A DNA stretch of 64,000 nt. It comes from Xanthomarina gelatinilytica. Lineage in GTDB: Bacteria; Bacteroidota; Bacteroidia; Flavobacteriales; Flavobacteriaceae. Position 1 is the stretch's first letter; each line of letters starts with the position of its first letter. The translations under genes were made by a program, and so were the position numbers. The stretch is taken from contig NZ_ANLA01000014.1 of the NCBI RefSeq assembly GCF_000348685.1, positions 1 through 64,000 of the forward strand. The letters are read 5' to 3'. Shown in pieces: positions 34,240 through 42,819 of this stretch. The notes beneath the pieces were generated by a model. It was given only the letters and a program-made list of their open reading frames with translations. It was not told the origin of the DNA and ran no database searches.

Positions 34240-35187
34240 TTAAATATTTAATTCATCTTTAATTAAATAGCGTTTTTTGTCCTGCTTGGTCCTAAGAATG
34301 ATTTCCCCTAAAAAACCAGCTACAAAAAATTGTGTACCTATAATCATGGTCACTAAGGCAATATAAAACTGAGGACGTTGAGTTATTAATCTGCCATAAG
34401 GGTTTAGGTACAGCTTATCAATTCCGAGATAGATGGCGAAAGCAAAACCAATAGCAAACATTAAAACTCCCAAGGCTCCAAATAGGTGCATGGGTCTTCT
34501 ACCAAAGCGCGATAAAAACCAAATGGTGATTAAATCCAGAAAACCATGAATAAACCTATCCATGCCAAATTTGGTCACACCATACTTTCTTGCCTGATGT
34601 TGCACCACTTTTTCTCCAATGTTGGTAAAACCTGCATTCTTTGCCAAAACGGGAATGTATCTGTGCATTTCGCCATTAACATCAATATTTTTTACCACAT
34701 TTTTGTGATAAGATTTTAAACCACAATTAAAATCGTGAAGTTTGACCCCAGAGGTTTTCCTTGCTGCATAATTAAAAAGCTTGGAAGGTAGGTTTTTAGA
34801 AATCACAGAGTCGTAGCGTTTCTTTTTCCAACCGGAAACCATATCGTACTTATCGTTAACTATCATGTGGTACAGCTCTGGAATTTCTTCAGGATTGTCC
34901 TGAAGGTCTGCATCCATGGTAATGACAACATCTCCTTGTGCTTTATCAAAGCCAGCATGTAAAGCTTGCGATTTTCCAAAATTCTTTAAAAACCGAATGC
35001 CTTTAACATGGCTGTCTTTTTCTGCCAATTGTTGTATGGTAGCCCAGGAATTATCTGTGCTGCCATCGTCTATGAATATGATTTCATAAGAAAAACCATT
35101 GGATTGCATGACGTTTGCAATCCAATGGTATAATTCGTTTAAAGATTCTTGTTCGTTAAGTAGTGGTATGACTACTGATATATTCAT
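34240..35187 (-). CDS. family 2 glycosyltransferase with two membrane helices (DPM1/GtrB-like)
   Basis: 315 residues. A GT2 catalytic domain begins ISVVIPLLNEQESL, with FIDDGSTDNSW near 40-50, TMDADLQDNPEEIPEL (DXD-type site near 90-105) and the QHQARKYGVTKFG motif. Two C-terminal membrane helices (about 230-253 and 269-292) follow. Such enzymes transfer a sugar from a nucleotide to polyprenyl phosphate or to a lipid at the inner membrane. A perfect -7 element (35213-35220) lies 26 bp upstream. Confidence 0.92.
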   Translation of the reverse strand: MNISVVIPLLNEQESLNELYHWIANVMQSNGFSYEIIFIDDGSTDNSWATIQQLAEKDSHVKGIRFLKNFGKSQALHAGFDKAQGDVVITMDADLQDNPEEIPELYHMIVNDKYDMVSGWKKKRYDSVISKNLPSKLFNYAARKTSGVKLHDFNCGLKSYHKNVVKNIDVNGEMHRYIPVLAKNAGFTNIGEKVVQHQARKYGVTKFGMDRFIHGFLDLITIWFLSRFGRRPMHLFGALGVLMFAIGFAFAIYLGIDKLYLNPYGRLITQRPQFYIALVTMIIGTQFFVAGFLGEIILRTKQDKKRYLIKDELNI

Positions 35188-35212
35188 ATAAAAAATGTCG
35201 AGATTGAAAGCT

Positions 35213-35220
35213 CAAAAATA
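35213..35220 (-). promoter_or_regulatory. -7 promoter element of the glycosyltransferase gene
   Basis: TATTTTTG on the minus strand fits TAnnTTTG. Confidence 0.55.
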
Positions 35221-35230
35221 ATGAATTTAA

Positions 35231-35761
35231 TTAAGCTTCTGGGTTATCTTTCTTCACTACCAAGGCTACAATAAGACCAACCACACTAAACCCAATAAGT
35301 TGGAAAGCTATAGACTGCAGTACTTTAGATAAAGCAAACATGTTGTCTTCTTTCTCCATTTGTTCTACAACTTGGGCTATTGCATCTTCAGGAGCGTTAA
35401 AACCACGCATCATTTCTACTTGAGAATCCAATATTTTTTCCTGTAAGAGCGTAGCCGCTTCAGGGTCAATAACGTTAAAAACAATATAACTAACCAAAGC
35501 GCTAATAACAATTCCAATGGCTACAGTTATAAAATAGGATGAAAAGGCACCTTTAAAATTAATAAAACCTCCCAATAATTTTTTTGAGCTCATGGAAGAA
35601 ATAATTCCAAAAACTATAACCAAAATCATTAATCCAATACCATACCACCATTTTGTAAATAAGTCTAGGTTTACAGCATAAGCAATAACAGTTAGTAAGG
35701 ATAAAGCGCCTCCTAAATAAAGGCCATAGTTAATTCCATTAGATTTAATTGAAGTTTCCAT
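35231..35761 (-). CDS. DUF4199 family membrane protein
   Basis: 176 residues with four membrane helices (about 11-28, 34-53, 71-93 and 147-168) and a charged loop between the third and fourth. Pattern and length match DUF4199, a Bacteroidota family that often precedes a GT2 gene, as here (43 bp). Function unknown. A perfect -7 element TATATTTG (35801-35808, minus strand) lies upstream. Confidence 0.8.
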   Translation of the reverse strand: METSIKSNGINYGLYLGGALSLLTVIAYAVNLDLFTKWWYGIGLMILVIVFGIISSMSSKKLLGGFINFKGAFSSYFITVAIGIVISALVSYIVFNVIDPEAATLLQEKILDSQVEMMRGFNAPEDAIAQVVEQMEKEDNMFALSKVLQSIAFQLIGFSVVGLIVALVVKKDNPEA

Positions 35762-35800
35762 ATTAGTTGTAAGTTTATTATTTTATAGTTAGTTAGTAAA

Positions 35801-35808
35801 CAAATATA
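35801..35808 (-). promoter_or_regulatory. -7 promoter element of the DUF4199 gene
   Basis: TATATTTG on the minus strand fits TAnnTTTG, 40 bp from the start codon. Confidence 0.55.
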
Positions 35809-35868
35809 GTAAAACGTTACAGCTAATTTTCTAAAAACAATAAATCTTCAAAAAATAAAATTAAAAGT

Positions 35869-35899
35869 ATTGTTCATTTACAAAAAATTCTTAAATTTG
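35869..35899 (+). promoter_or_regulatory. rpmE2 promoter
   Basis: ATTG (35869-35872) and TAAATTTG (35892-35899) are separated by 19 nt, matching the Bacteroidota -33/-7 layout. Confidence 0.75.
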
Positions 35900-35937
35900 C
35901 ACCTCAAAATTTGTGAAAGAAATTAAAGCTTTAAGCG

Positions 35938-36189
35938 ATGAAAAAAGATATACATCCAGAAAATTATAGAATAGTAGCCTTTAAAGATATGTCTAACGAC
36001 GATGTGTTTTTAACAAAATCTACTGCGAAAACCAACGAAACCATTGAAGTTGATGGTGTTGAATACCCATTGGTAAAAATGGAAATTTCTAGAACATCTC
36101 ATCCTTTCTACACAGGAAAATCTAAATTGGTGGATACTGCTGGACGTATCGATAAATTTAAAAACAAATACGCTAAGTTTAAAAAATAA
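35938..36189 (+). CDS. rpmE2: 50S ribosomal protein L31 type B
   Basis: 83 residues. It opens [19 protein letters not shown] and has [21 protein letters not shown] (in part), the L31 signature. The zinc-binding cysteines of type A L31 are absent, so this is the zinc-free type B form, which in some bacteria replaces the zinc form when zinc is scarce. It has its own promoter and terminator. Confidence 0.97.
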   Translation: MKKDIHPENYRIVAFKDMSNDDVFLTKSTAKTNETIEVDGVEYPLVKMEISRTSHPFYTGKSKLVDTAGRIDKFKNKYAKFKK

Positions 36190-36209
36190 ACCTAGTCTCA
36201 ATATATTTT

Positions 36210-36241
36210 AAAAGCCTTAAGATTTATCTCTAAGGCTTTTT
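36210..36241 (+). terminator. rho-independent terminator of rpmE2
   Basis: AAAAGCCTTA and TAAGGCTTTT pair around an 11-nt loop, followed by T residues. Confidence 0.88.
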
Positions 36242-36315
36242 TTGTTTTCTATTTTTACGTTACTTTTGAATGGAATCAGCTAGATTTATTTCCATAATCT
36301 TAATTTTATCTTCTC

Positions 36316-37509
36316 ATGAACTATATTCTTTTTGATGGTCCTTCGCGCAATAATTTATTGCCTTTTACCTTTACTCGTCCAGTTGCAGATATTAGAATTG
36401 GTATTTTAACCATTAGGGAAAAATGGGAGGCATATTTGGATTTTACAACTACAACGGTAACCGAAGATTATCTTTCTGACAAATTCCCTATGGTGGAAAT
36501 GGATGAAAACATCATGATCAATGCGTCTTTTTTGCCCAACCAGACCTTGGCAGAAATGGTTAAAAACCTAGAAGCCAATCAGGCCATTTTCCATAATGAG
36601 GATGTTATAGCTTTTTATACCAAAGATACGCAAGACGATATTGACTTTGATGCGTACGAAGCCATAGAATATGTTGACGATGTTTTAAAAATAGAACATA
36701 CTTGGGATATTTTCTCAAAAAATGGCGAAGCCATCCAGGAAGATTTTGAACTGCTCACCAAAGGCAGGCAATCTCAACCCATTCCAGAAATGACAGTCGC
36801 TTTTAACAGATCTGATATTTTTATAGAAGAAGGTGCCAAATTGCCTTTGTGCTCCCTTAATGCCGAAAATGGCCCAATTTACATTGGTAAGAATGCCGAA
36901 ATCATGGAAGGCAGCATGATACGAGGGCCTTTTGCTTTATGTGAAGGAGCGACGGTTAAAATGTCTGCTAAGATTTATGGTCCTACAACGGTTGGACCTT
37001 TTAGTAAAGTAGGAGGAGAGATCAATAATTCGGTGATTTTTGGCTATTCCAACAAAGGTCACGATGGGTTTTTGGGAAATTCGGTTTTGGGAGAATGGTG
37101 CAATCTTGGAGCAGACACCAATAATTCCAATTTAAAAAACAATTATGCAGAAGTAAGGCTTTGGGATTATCAAACCGAGAGTTTTGCTAAAACAGGCTTG
37201 CAGTTTTGTGGTTTAATGATGGGAGATCACAGCAAATGTGGCATCAATACCATGTTCAATACTGGAACCGTAGTTGGTGTAAGTGCCAATATTTTTGGGA
37301 GTGGGTTTCCAAGAAATTTTGTTCCAAGTTTTTCATGGGGAGGAAGTTCCGGTTTCACAACCTATTTAACCAAAAAAGCTTTTGAGGTGGCCAAAGTGGT
37401 TATGTCCAGAAGGGATATAGAGTTCACAGAGGTCGATGCAGCTATTCTGGAGCATGTTTTTGAAGACACTAAAAAGTTTAGACGGAACTACCATAAAGTT
37501 ATTGATTAA
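36316..37509 (+). CDS. GlmU-like sugar nucleotidyltransferase with left-handed beta helix
   Basis: 397 residues. The N-terminus reads YILFDGPSRNNLLPFTFTRPVADIR, a variant of the nucleotidyltransferase opening without the usual GGxGTRL glycine loop. The C-terminal half (about 180-350) is a hexapeptide left-handed beta helix (IGKNAEIMEGSMIRGPF, then GEWCNLGADTNNSNLKNNY). This organisation matches the Bacteroidota GlmU family protein group. A role in nucleotide-sugar synthesis is likely, but the missing glycine loop leaves the activity open. Possibly read with upstream ribosomal transcription only weakly, since a terminator intervenes. Confidence 0.85.
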   Translation: MNYILFDGPSRNNLLPFTFTRPVADIRIGILTIREKWEAYLDFTTTTVTEDYLSDKFPMVEMDENIMINASFLPNQTLAEMVKNLEANQAIFHNEDVIAFYTKDTQDDIDFDAYEAIEYVDDVLKIEHTWDIFSKNGEAIQEDFELLTKGRQSQPIPEMTVAFNRSDIFIEEGAKLPLCSLNAENGPIYIGKNAEIMEGSMIRGPFALCEGATVKMSAKIYGPTTVGPFSKVGGEINNSVIFGYSNKGHDGFLGNSVLGEWCNLGADTNNSNLKNNYAEVRLWDYQTESFAKTGLQFCGLMMGDHSKCGINTMFNTGTVVGVSANIFGSGFPRNFVPSFSWGGSSGFTTYLTKKAFEVAKVVMSRRDIEFTEVDAAILEHVFEDTKKFRRNYHKVID

Positions 37510-37593
37510 ACTGTTTTTAGGGGTTTAGTAAATCCATAGGCTCCAATTATAAGTAATTTGCAGAAAAAAAACGCATTTTATCGAGAGTTTAAT

Positions 37594-37601
37594 TACTTTT
37601 G
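37594..37601 (+). promoter_or_regulatory. -7 promoter element of the YhhN-like gene
   Basis: TACTTTTG fits TAnnTTTG, 27 bp before the start codon. Confidence 0.5.
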
Positions 37602-37628
37602 TCGGCAATTACATTTTCATAGTTTTAT

Positions 37629-38333
37629 ATGTTTAGCCTTAAATTTAAGAACTTTACGCAGTTTACATTCATATATTTTTTGGTGCTTGCTATAGATATT
37701 CTAGTAAAACTTTATGGACCTATTGAATATAGGTATTTTTCCAAACCCTTTTTAATTCCTCTTTTGCTGTTATATTATTATCATAACAAAGAAACCCATA
37801 ATAAAAGAGGGCAGTTATGGGTGTTTTTGGCGTTGACCTCCTTTTTAATTGGTGATATTTTAATCATTAACCATCTCAATCAGGTTTCATTAGCTGCGAG
37901 TTTGCTTTTTTTTACGCTCGGAAAGTTGTTTTTTAGTCTTAAATTCATCCATAAAGAAGATTTTAATGTTGTTAGGTTAATTCCTTTTTCAATACTACTG
38001 TTTGCTTATATTTTTCTTTTGGTTGGTTTTGTGTATCAAGATTTAAACGTGTTTTTTTCAGCAGCCATATTTAGTTTCTTTTTTACCTTGGTGATATTTC
38101 AATTCGCCTTTTTAAGAAAGGGTGTATATTCTTCAAGAAGTTATTATTATGTATTTTTTGGGGTTCTGTTATTTTTGGTTAGTGAGAGCATCATGGCCAT
38201 AAAGACCTTTAAACAAAACATCCCATATCAGGACTTTTTAGTTATGTTGGCTTATGGTAGTTCCATATATCTTATAACTATGGGAATTGTATTTGAGAAA
38301 GATGCAGTGGGAGACAATGAAAAGATGACTTAA
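37629..38333 (+). CDS. YhhN-like membrane protein (lysoplasmalogenase family candidate)
   Basis: 234 residues with about eight membrane helices. Segments YFSKPFLIPLLLLYY (near 35-49), FLIGDIL (near 71-77) and the LLFFTLGKLFFSLKFIH block agree with the YhhN/TMEM86 family, whose members hydrolyse lysoplasmalogens or act as alkenyl-ether hydrolases. The match is by eye on a few motifs, so the enzymatic role is tentative. Its stop codon and the stop of the convergent gene at 38330 share the tetranucleotide TTAA. Confidence 0.6.
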   Translation: MFSLKFKNFTQFTFIYFLVLAIDILVKLYGPIEYRYFSKPFLIPLLLLYYYHNKETHNKRGQLWVFLALTSFLIGDILIINHLNQVSLAASLLFFTLGKLFFSLKFIHKEDFNVVRLIPFSILLFAYIFLLVGFVYQDLNVFFSAAIFSFFFTLVIFQFAFLRKGVYSSRSYYYVFFGVLLFLVSESIMAIKTFKQNIPYQDFLVMLAYGSSIYLITMGIVFEKDAVGDNEKMT

Positions 38334-39910
38334 TTTTTCTTTACATATTTTAAATCCAATAAATTTATGGGGTTGATTCCCAAGCCTTCTACGTTTTGTC
38401 GTGTAAACCTAACTACTTCATCATAAAATAAGGGCACTATAGGAGTTTTGCTCATAACCAAACTATCCATTTTTGTATAAAGATTTTCTCTTTTTAAGGT
38501 GTTGGTTTCAGTAAATGACTGTTCATACCACAAATCAAATTGTTCATTTTTAAAATGGGTATAATTTGGCCCATTTGGAGCAAAATTCTTGCTGTAATAT
38601 AGGGATAGGTAATTTTCAGCATCTGGATAATCGGCAACCCAACTGGCTCGAAACAAATCTAATTTTCCATTGGCTTTGGCATCTTTTAAAGTGGCAGCAG
38701 GAATGACATCTATATGCACGATTAAACCGGATTTTTGTAATTCCCTTTGTATGAATTCACAAAAGCTTAAATAATTACTGGTTGTTGTAATGGTGATTTC
38801 TGGATTTTTAATGCCTGTTTCTGCTTTGAATTGTTCAATAAGTTGTTTGGATGTTTCCGGTTGATATGTAAATCCTATGGACTCGTTAAAACCTGGCAAA
38901 CCCTTTGGTATGAAGCCTCCATAGGCAGGAATTCCAATCCCATTTCTTAAATATATCATCATTTTTTTTCTGTCAAAACCCAAATTAACAGCTTTTCTTA
39001 AAAGTGCAGATTGAATTTCCGGAACGTTGGAGTCCATGTAAAAAGCTAAATACTCGGTGTTTAAATAAGGGCCTCTAAGCATGTTCACTTTGTTGGCATA
39101 TTGTTCTCTAAGTTCTCCTTTTGCAGTTAGTATTTCGTCTTTATAAGATGCATCCAAACCAGATACATAATCTAAATTCCCTTGGGCAAATTGTAAAAAC
39201 TCACTTTGTTTGTCTGGCAAAAACGTAATGGCTACAGCTTCTAAATAAGGTAATTTTTGTCCTGTTTCATCTGTTTCAAAGTAATGGTTGTTTTTTCTGA
39301 ACACCAATTTGATGTTTTCTTCCCAACGCTTAAATTTAAAAGGGCCAGTTCCAATAGGATGCGAACGGAATTCACTTTTGTAATGCGATACAATTTCTTT
39401 TGGGACTACGGAACAGTATTTCATGGTTAACAATCCTAAAAAAGCAGGAAAAGGTTGTTTTAGGGTAATTTGAAATAACGTATCGTTAATGGCATGGAAT
39501 GATTCCACTTTATTGAGGACCCAACTTCCAGGAGATGCAATTTGTTTATCCAACAATCGATTAAAACTATATTCAAAATCACTGGCCTTGACCGTTCTGG
39601 TAGCGTTTTTCCCAAACAAATCATGCTTATGAAAAAAAACATCGTTTCTAAGGGAAAAAGTATAAGTAAGTGCATCCTGGGAGATTTGCCATTGTTTGGC
39701 AATACAGGGCTGCACATTTAAATGCTCATCCATTTGAACCAAACCATTAAACAATTGGTTTACGGCCCAAATATCTGCATTGTCTTTGGCAAAAGCAGGA
39801 TCTAAAGAGCCTATGTTTTTATGTTCGTTGTAGCGAAATACGTTAGTTGAAAGGTTTTCTTTACCGTTACAGGCAAAAAATAGTAAGAAAAGTATGAATA
39901 TAAATTTCAT
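38330..39910 (-). CDS. ABC transporter substrate-binding lipoprotein (peptide/DppA-OppA family)
   Basis: 526 residues. A lipoprotein signal ends at LFFAC (Cys near 14). The body is a family 5 extracellular solute-binding protein: the opening SLDPAFAKDNADIWAVNQLFNGLV, the family signature WQISQDALTYTFSLRNDVFFHKHD (pieces near 70-95), PIGTGPFKFKRWE, and the C-terminal SWVADYPDAENYLSLYYS. It binds oligopeptides or similar ligands outside the inner membrane. No permease or ATPase genes lie beside it, so it works with a transporter encoded elsewhere. Confidence 0.9.
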   Translation of the reverse strand: MKFIFILFLLFFACNGKENLSTNVFRYNEHKNIGSLDPAFAKDNADIWAVNQLFNGLVQMDEHLNVQPCIAKQWQISQDALTYTFSLRNDVFFHKHDLFGKNATRTVKASDFEYSFNRLLDKQIASPGSWVLNKVESFHAINDTLFQITLKQPFPAFLGLLTMKYCSVVPKEIVSHYKSEFRSHPIGTGPFKFKRWEENIKLVFRKNNHYFETDETGQKLPYLEAVAITFLPDKQSEFLQFAQGNLDYVSGLDASYKDEILTAKGELREQYANKVNMLRGPYLNTEYLAFYMDSNVPEIQSALLRKAVNLGFDRKKMMIYLRNGIGIPAYGGFIPKGLPGFNESIGFTYQPETSKQLIEQFKAETGIKNPEITITTTSNYLSFCEFIQRELQKSGLIVHIDVIPAATLKDAKANGKLDLFRASWVADYPDAENYLSLYYSKNFAPNGPNYTHFKNEQFDLWYEQSFTETNTLKRENLYTKMDSLVMSKTPIVPLFYDEVVRFTRQNVEGLGINPINLLDLKYVKKN

Positions 39911-39971
39911 TTATAAATTAAAAAGGCTATTAAAAAGGCTATATTTATTTTTAAATTCAAACTCTAAAATT

Positions 39972-40814
39972 ATGAAAAAAAATTACATCCTATTTTTATT
40001 AACTGTTTTATTTGCTTGGGTAGGTCATTCTCAAACACCTTGTTCGCAAAATAATCCTGCTCCTGTAACTAGTATTATTTATACTAATCCTGAAAGAGGA
40101 AATCCTATAGTTGCCTTTGATCTAGCCGTAGATGCATATACACAATTTAATTTAACAACGATAACTGTTAAAATGGCTACAGCAAATTTAGCGGCTCTCA
40201 ATCCAACAGGAATTGTAAAAGTTTATAGTGATAATTTAGGATTGCCAGGTTCTGAATTGGTCTCTGAGACTATTACGCCTACAGTGGTCACAGAAGCTCC
40301 AATAGGCACTTTTGCTATTTATAATGTAACTTTTACTTTTAGTACACCTGTAGAATTAGATAACTTAATTGGAGACTCTGAAGCCAAGTTTTGGGTTGGT
40401 TTCATTATGGGTAATGTAAACAATGGAGATACAGGTGTCACAGGAGGAGCTCTTGTAGCTGGTTTACCTTATGCTGTGACTAATGATACTTCCGGAGCCT
40501 GGGTGTTATCATCTGGCGACCCTCTAATTGATGGAACTTATACTTTTGAAGGAACATGTTTATTAAGTGTAGATGATTTTTCTCTAGAGAATAACATATC
40601 CATATTTCCAAACCCAGTTCAAAATGAGCTAAACATTCAATTGCACAATTCCATTACGGTAAAACAAGTGAATGTTTATTCAATAACTGGACAAGTGGTT
40701 TTAAAAGCTCAAAACGCAAGAAAATTAGATGTTTCTGATTTATCTCCTGGCGTTTATTTAATGAAAATTGAAACAGATAGAGGAGATGTAACCAGAAAAA
40801 TAATTAAAAACTAG
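39972..40814 (+). CDS. T9SS-secreted protein of unknown function
   Basis: 280 residues from the ATG at 39972, where a signal peptide begins (MKKNYILFLLTVLF, ending near GHSQ). The longer frame starting at 39894 runs back over the divergent gene and is rejected. The middle is a beta-rich domain with Asn and Thr, with no known catalytic motif. The C-terminal 70 residues are a type A T9SS sorting domain (ISIFPNPVQNELNIQL, VNVYSITGQVV, DLSPGVYLMKI). It is probably a surface or released protein. A short duplicated word AAAAAGGCTAT precedes the gene. Confidence 0.8.
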   Translation: MKKNYILFLLTVLFAWVGHSQTPCSQNNPAPVTSIIYTNPERGNPIVAFDLAVDAYTQFNLTTITVKMATANLAALNPTGIVKVYSDNLGLPGSELVSETITPTVVTEAPIGTFAIYNVTFTFSTPVELDNLIGDSEAKFWVGFIMGNVNNGDTGVTGGALVAGLPYAVTNDTSGAWVLSSGDPLIDGTYTFEGTCLLSVDDFSLENNISIFPNPVQNELNIQLHNSITVKQVNVYSITGQVVLKAQNARKLDVSDLSPGVYLMKIETDRGDVTRKIIKN

Positions 40815-40840
40815 ACCCATATATAATACATGTTTCTAAA

Positions 40841-40876
40841 AAAAAGAGCGCTTTAACTGTTTAAAGCGCTCTTTTT
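40841..40876. terminator. strong rho-independent terminator
   Basis: AAAAAGAGCGCTTTAA pairs perfectly with TTAAAGCGCTCTTTTT around a 4-nt loop, 26 bp after the T9SS cargo gene. Confidence 0.93.
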
Positions 40877-40937
40877 CATTAATTTTGCAACCCTCTTTCT
40901 ATTCAAGAGGATGATTTTTAATTATTTTTAATATCCA

Positions 40938-40964
40938 GACATGATGTCATTAGCATGTCATGTC
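40938..40964. repeat. inverted repeat before mtaB
   Basis: GACATGA (40938-40944) and TCATGTC (40958-40964) enclose 13 nt. The half-sites resemble those of the cco FNR boxes but the spacing (13 instead of 6) does not fit one dimer site. It may be a leader hairpin of mtaB. Confidence 0.45.
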
Positions 40965-41015
40965 ATAAAAAAAAATCCAAAGGGTTTCTATTTTTATGGA
41001 AACGTGAATTTGATT

Positions 41016-42341
41016 ATGAGAAAAAAAGTCGCATTCTACACCTTGGGCTGTAAGCTTAATTTTTCGGAAACGTCCACCATTGCAAGAAATTTTAAAGATG
41101 AAGGTTTTGATAGGGTTGAGTTTCATGACAAAGCCGATATTTATGTTATAAATACCTGTTCGGTTACCGAAAATGCAGATAAGCGTTTTAAAACCATTGT
41201 TAAACAAGCTCAAAAATTGAATCCAGATGCTTTTGTGGCTGCCATTGGTTGTTATGCGCAGTTAAAGCCTCAAGAATTGGCAGACGTAGATGGCGTGGAT
41301 TTGGTGCTTGGCGCCACTGAAAAATTTAAGATTACAGATTATATAAACGACTTGTCCAAAAACGATTTTGGTGAAGTACATTCCTGCGAAATTGAAGAGG
41401 CCGACTTTTATGTTGGAAGTTATTCCATAGGAGACAGGACGCGTGCCTTTTTAAAAGTACAGGACGGTTGCGACTATAAATGTACCTATTGTACCATTCC
41501 GTTGGCCAGAGGTATTTCCAGAAGTGATACCTTGAACAATGTGCTTAACAATGCCAAAGAGATTTCTAAACAAGACATTAAAGAAATTGTGCTAACAGGA
41601 GTTAACATAGGCGATTACGGAAAAGGGGAGTTTGGTAACAAAAAGCACGAGCACACCTTTCTGGATTTGGTAAAGGAACTTGATAAAGTTGAAGGTATAG
41701 AAAGGTTGCGTATTTCTTCCATCGAGCCTAACTTATTAAAAAACGAAACCATAGATTTTGTTTCCAAAAGCAACACATTTGTCCCTCATTTTCATATCCC
41801 TTTGCAAAGTGGCAGCAATAAAATATTAAAACTCATGCGAAGACGTTATATGCGCGAACTGTATATAGATCGTGTTGCCAAAATTAAAGAGGTCATGCCA
41901 CATGCGTGCATAGGTGTGGATGTGATTGTAGGGTTTCCAGGAGAAACAGACGAACTGTTCTTGGAGACCTACAATTTTTTAAACGAATTGGATATATCTT
42001 ATTTACATGTTTTTACTTATTCTGAAAGGGACAATACTTTGGCAGCCAATATGGATGGTGTTGTACCAAAAAGGGTTAGGGCCAAAAGAAGCAAAATGCT
42101 AAGGGGGTTATCTGCAAAAAAACGACGCGCTTTCTATGAAAGCCAATTGGACACTACAAGAAAAGTGTTGTTTGAAAGTGAAAACAAAGAAGGTTATATA
42201 CAGGGCTTTACTGGTAATTATGTAAAAGTAAAAGCACCTTGGAATCCAGAGTTGGTGAATACCATTCATGAGGTTTCCTTAACCAAGATTGATGACGATG
42301 GCCTGGTAAGGCTGGAGTTTTTAAACGAAATGGTAAGCTAA
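41016..42341 (+). CDS. mtaB: tRNA t6A37 methylthiotransferase MtaB
   Basis: 441 residues from the ATG at 41016 (MRKKVAFYTLGCKLNFSET), the typical MtaB start; 25 upstream in-frame codons are leader. The N-terminal UPF0004 domain has Cys residues in LGCKLN, INTCSVTE and GCYAQ that hold one Fe-S cluster. The radical SAM site is CDYKCTYCTIP (near 153), and a C-terminal TRAM domain follows. It adds a methylthio group to N6-threonylcarbamoyladenosine 37 of tRNA. A terminator shared with the convergent gene lies just past the stop. Confidence 0.95.
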   Translation: MRKKVAFYTLGCKLNFSETSTIARNFKDEGFDRVEFHDKADIYVINTCSVTENADKRFKTIVKQAQKLNPDAFVAAIGCYAQLKPQELADVDGVDLVLGATEKFKITDYINDLSKNDFGEVHSCEIEEADFYVGSYSIGDRTRAFLKVQDGCDYKCTYCTIPLARGISRSDTLNNVLNNAKEISKQDIKEIVLTGVNIGDYGKGEFGNKKHEHTFLDLVKELDKVEGIERLRISSIEPNLLKNETIDFVSKSNTFVPHFHIPLQSGSNKILKLMRRRYMRELYIDRVAKIKEVMPHACIGVDVIVGFPGETDELFLETYNFLNELDISYLHVFTYSERDNTLAANMDGVVPKRVRAKRSKMLRGLSAKKRRAFYESQLDTTRKVLFESENKEGYIQGFTGNYVKVKAPWNPELVNTIHEVSLTKIDDDGLVRLEFLNEMVS

Positions 42342-42345
42342 AAAT

Positions 42346-42380
42346 AAAAAAATCCGAAATTTTTAAGTTTCGGATTTTTT
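42346..42380. terminator. bidirectional terminator
   Basis: AATCCGAAA pairs with TTTCGGATT around an 8-nt loop, with A and T runs on both sides. It lies between convergent mtaB and the GNAT-like gene. Confidence 0.92.
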
Positions 42381-42401
42381 GTGATGTTACATATCTTTAA
42401 T

Positions 42402-42698
42402 TTATATTCTAACGCCAACAGGAAGCATGCGTTTGTATTTTCTGTTTTTTCTCACAAATTTGGCAATTTCAGGACTAGTGGGAACCACACTTAGGTTGCG
42501 CTCTTCAATATCTTGGAAAACAGTAACTAAAAAGTCGTTTTGAAACGCTTCAGAATTAATCTCGTCTGGGATGATAAGCTTGGTTAAAAATATCTTTCGT
42601 TCTTGTAGCGAATACTCGATTTTTGCTAAATGATCATCAATTTTCAATTCATACTGACGTAAAAAGTCATTGTCCACAAGTTCAGATGCTTCAATCAT
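42402..42698 (-). CDS. small GNAT-like N-acetyltransferase (YjdJ/Gcn5-related, compact form)
   Basis: 98 residues. The order of beta strands (AKIEYSLQERKIFLTKLIIPDE) and the closing LSVVPTSPEIAKFVRKNRKYKRML match compact acetyltransferases of the Acetyltransf_CG type, in which V-P-T-C/S-P-x-I-x-x-F-x-x-x-N is conserved. Substrate unknown. It has a perfect -7 box (42767-42774) that overlaps the divergent promoter of the hydrolase gene. Confidence 0.7.
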   Translation of the reverse strand: MIEASELVDNDFLRQYELKIDDHLAKIEYSLQERKIFLTKLIIPDEINSEAFQNDFLVTVFQDIEERNLSVVPTSPEIAKFVRKNRKYKRMLPVGVRI

Positions 42699-42753
42699 AA
42701 TAAGAAAGTTTTTTATTTAAATGGAATTTATAGGAGTCAGTGCTATTTTTCAA

Positions 42754-42774
42754 TAGTTTTGTAACGCAAATTTA
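42754..42774. promoter_or_regulatory. divergent -7 promoter elements
   Basis: TAGTTTTG (42754-42761, plus strand) serves the hydrolase gene, and TAAATTTG (42774-42767, minus strand) serves the GNAT-like gene. The two elements are 5 bp apart, so the promoters must compete for polymerase. Confidence 0.6.
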
Positions 42775-42819
42775 CGAAAAAATATTGTAAAAATTCATTT
42801 TTTACATACTTAAAAGCTT

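Noticed and set aside
39894-39971. 26 extra N-terminal residues of the T9SS cargo gene
   Set aside because: They overlap the divergent gene and precede a complete signal peptide that starts at 39972.
40938-40964. Third FNR box before mtaB
   Set aside because: Half-sites are similar but separated by 13 nt instead of 6, and the gene has no link to respiration.
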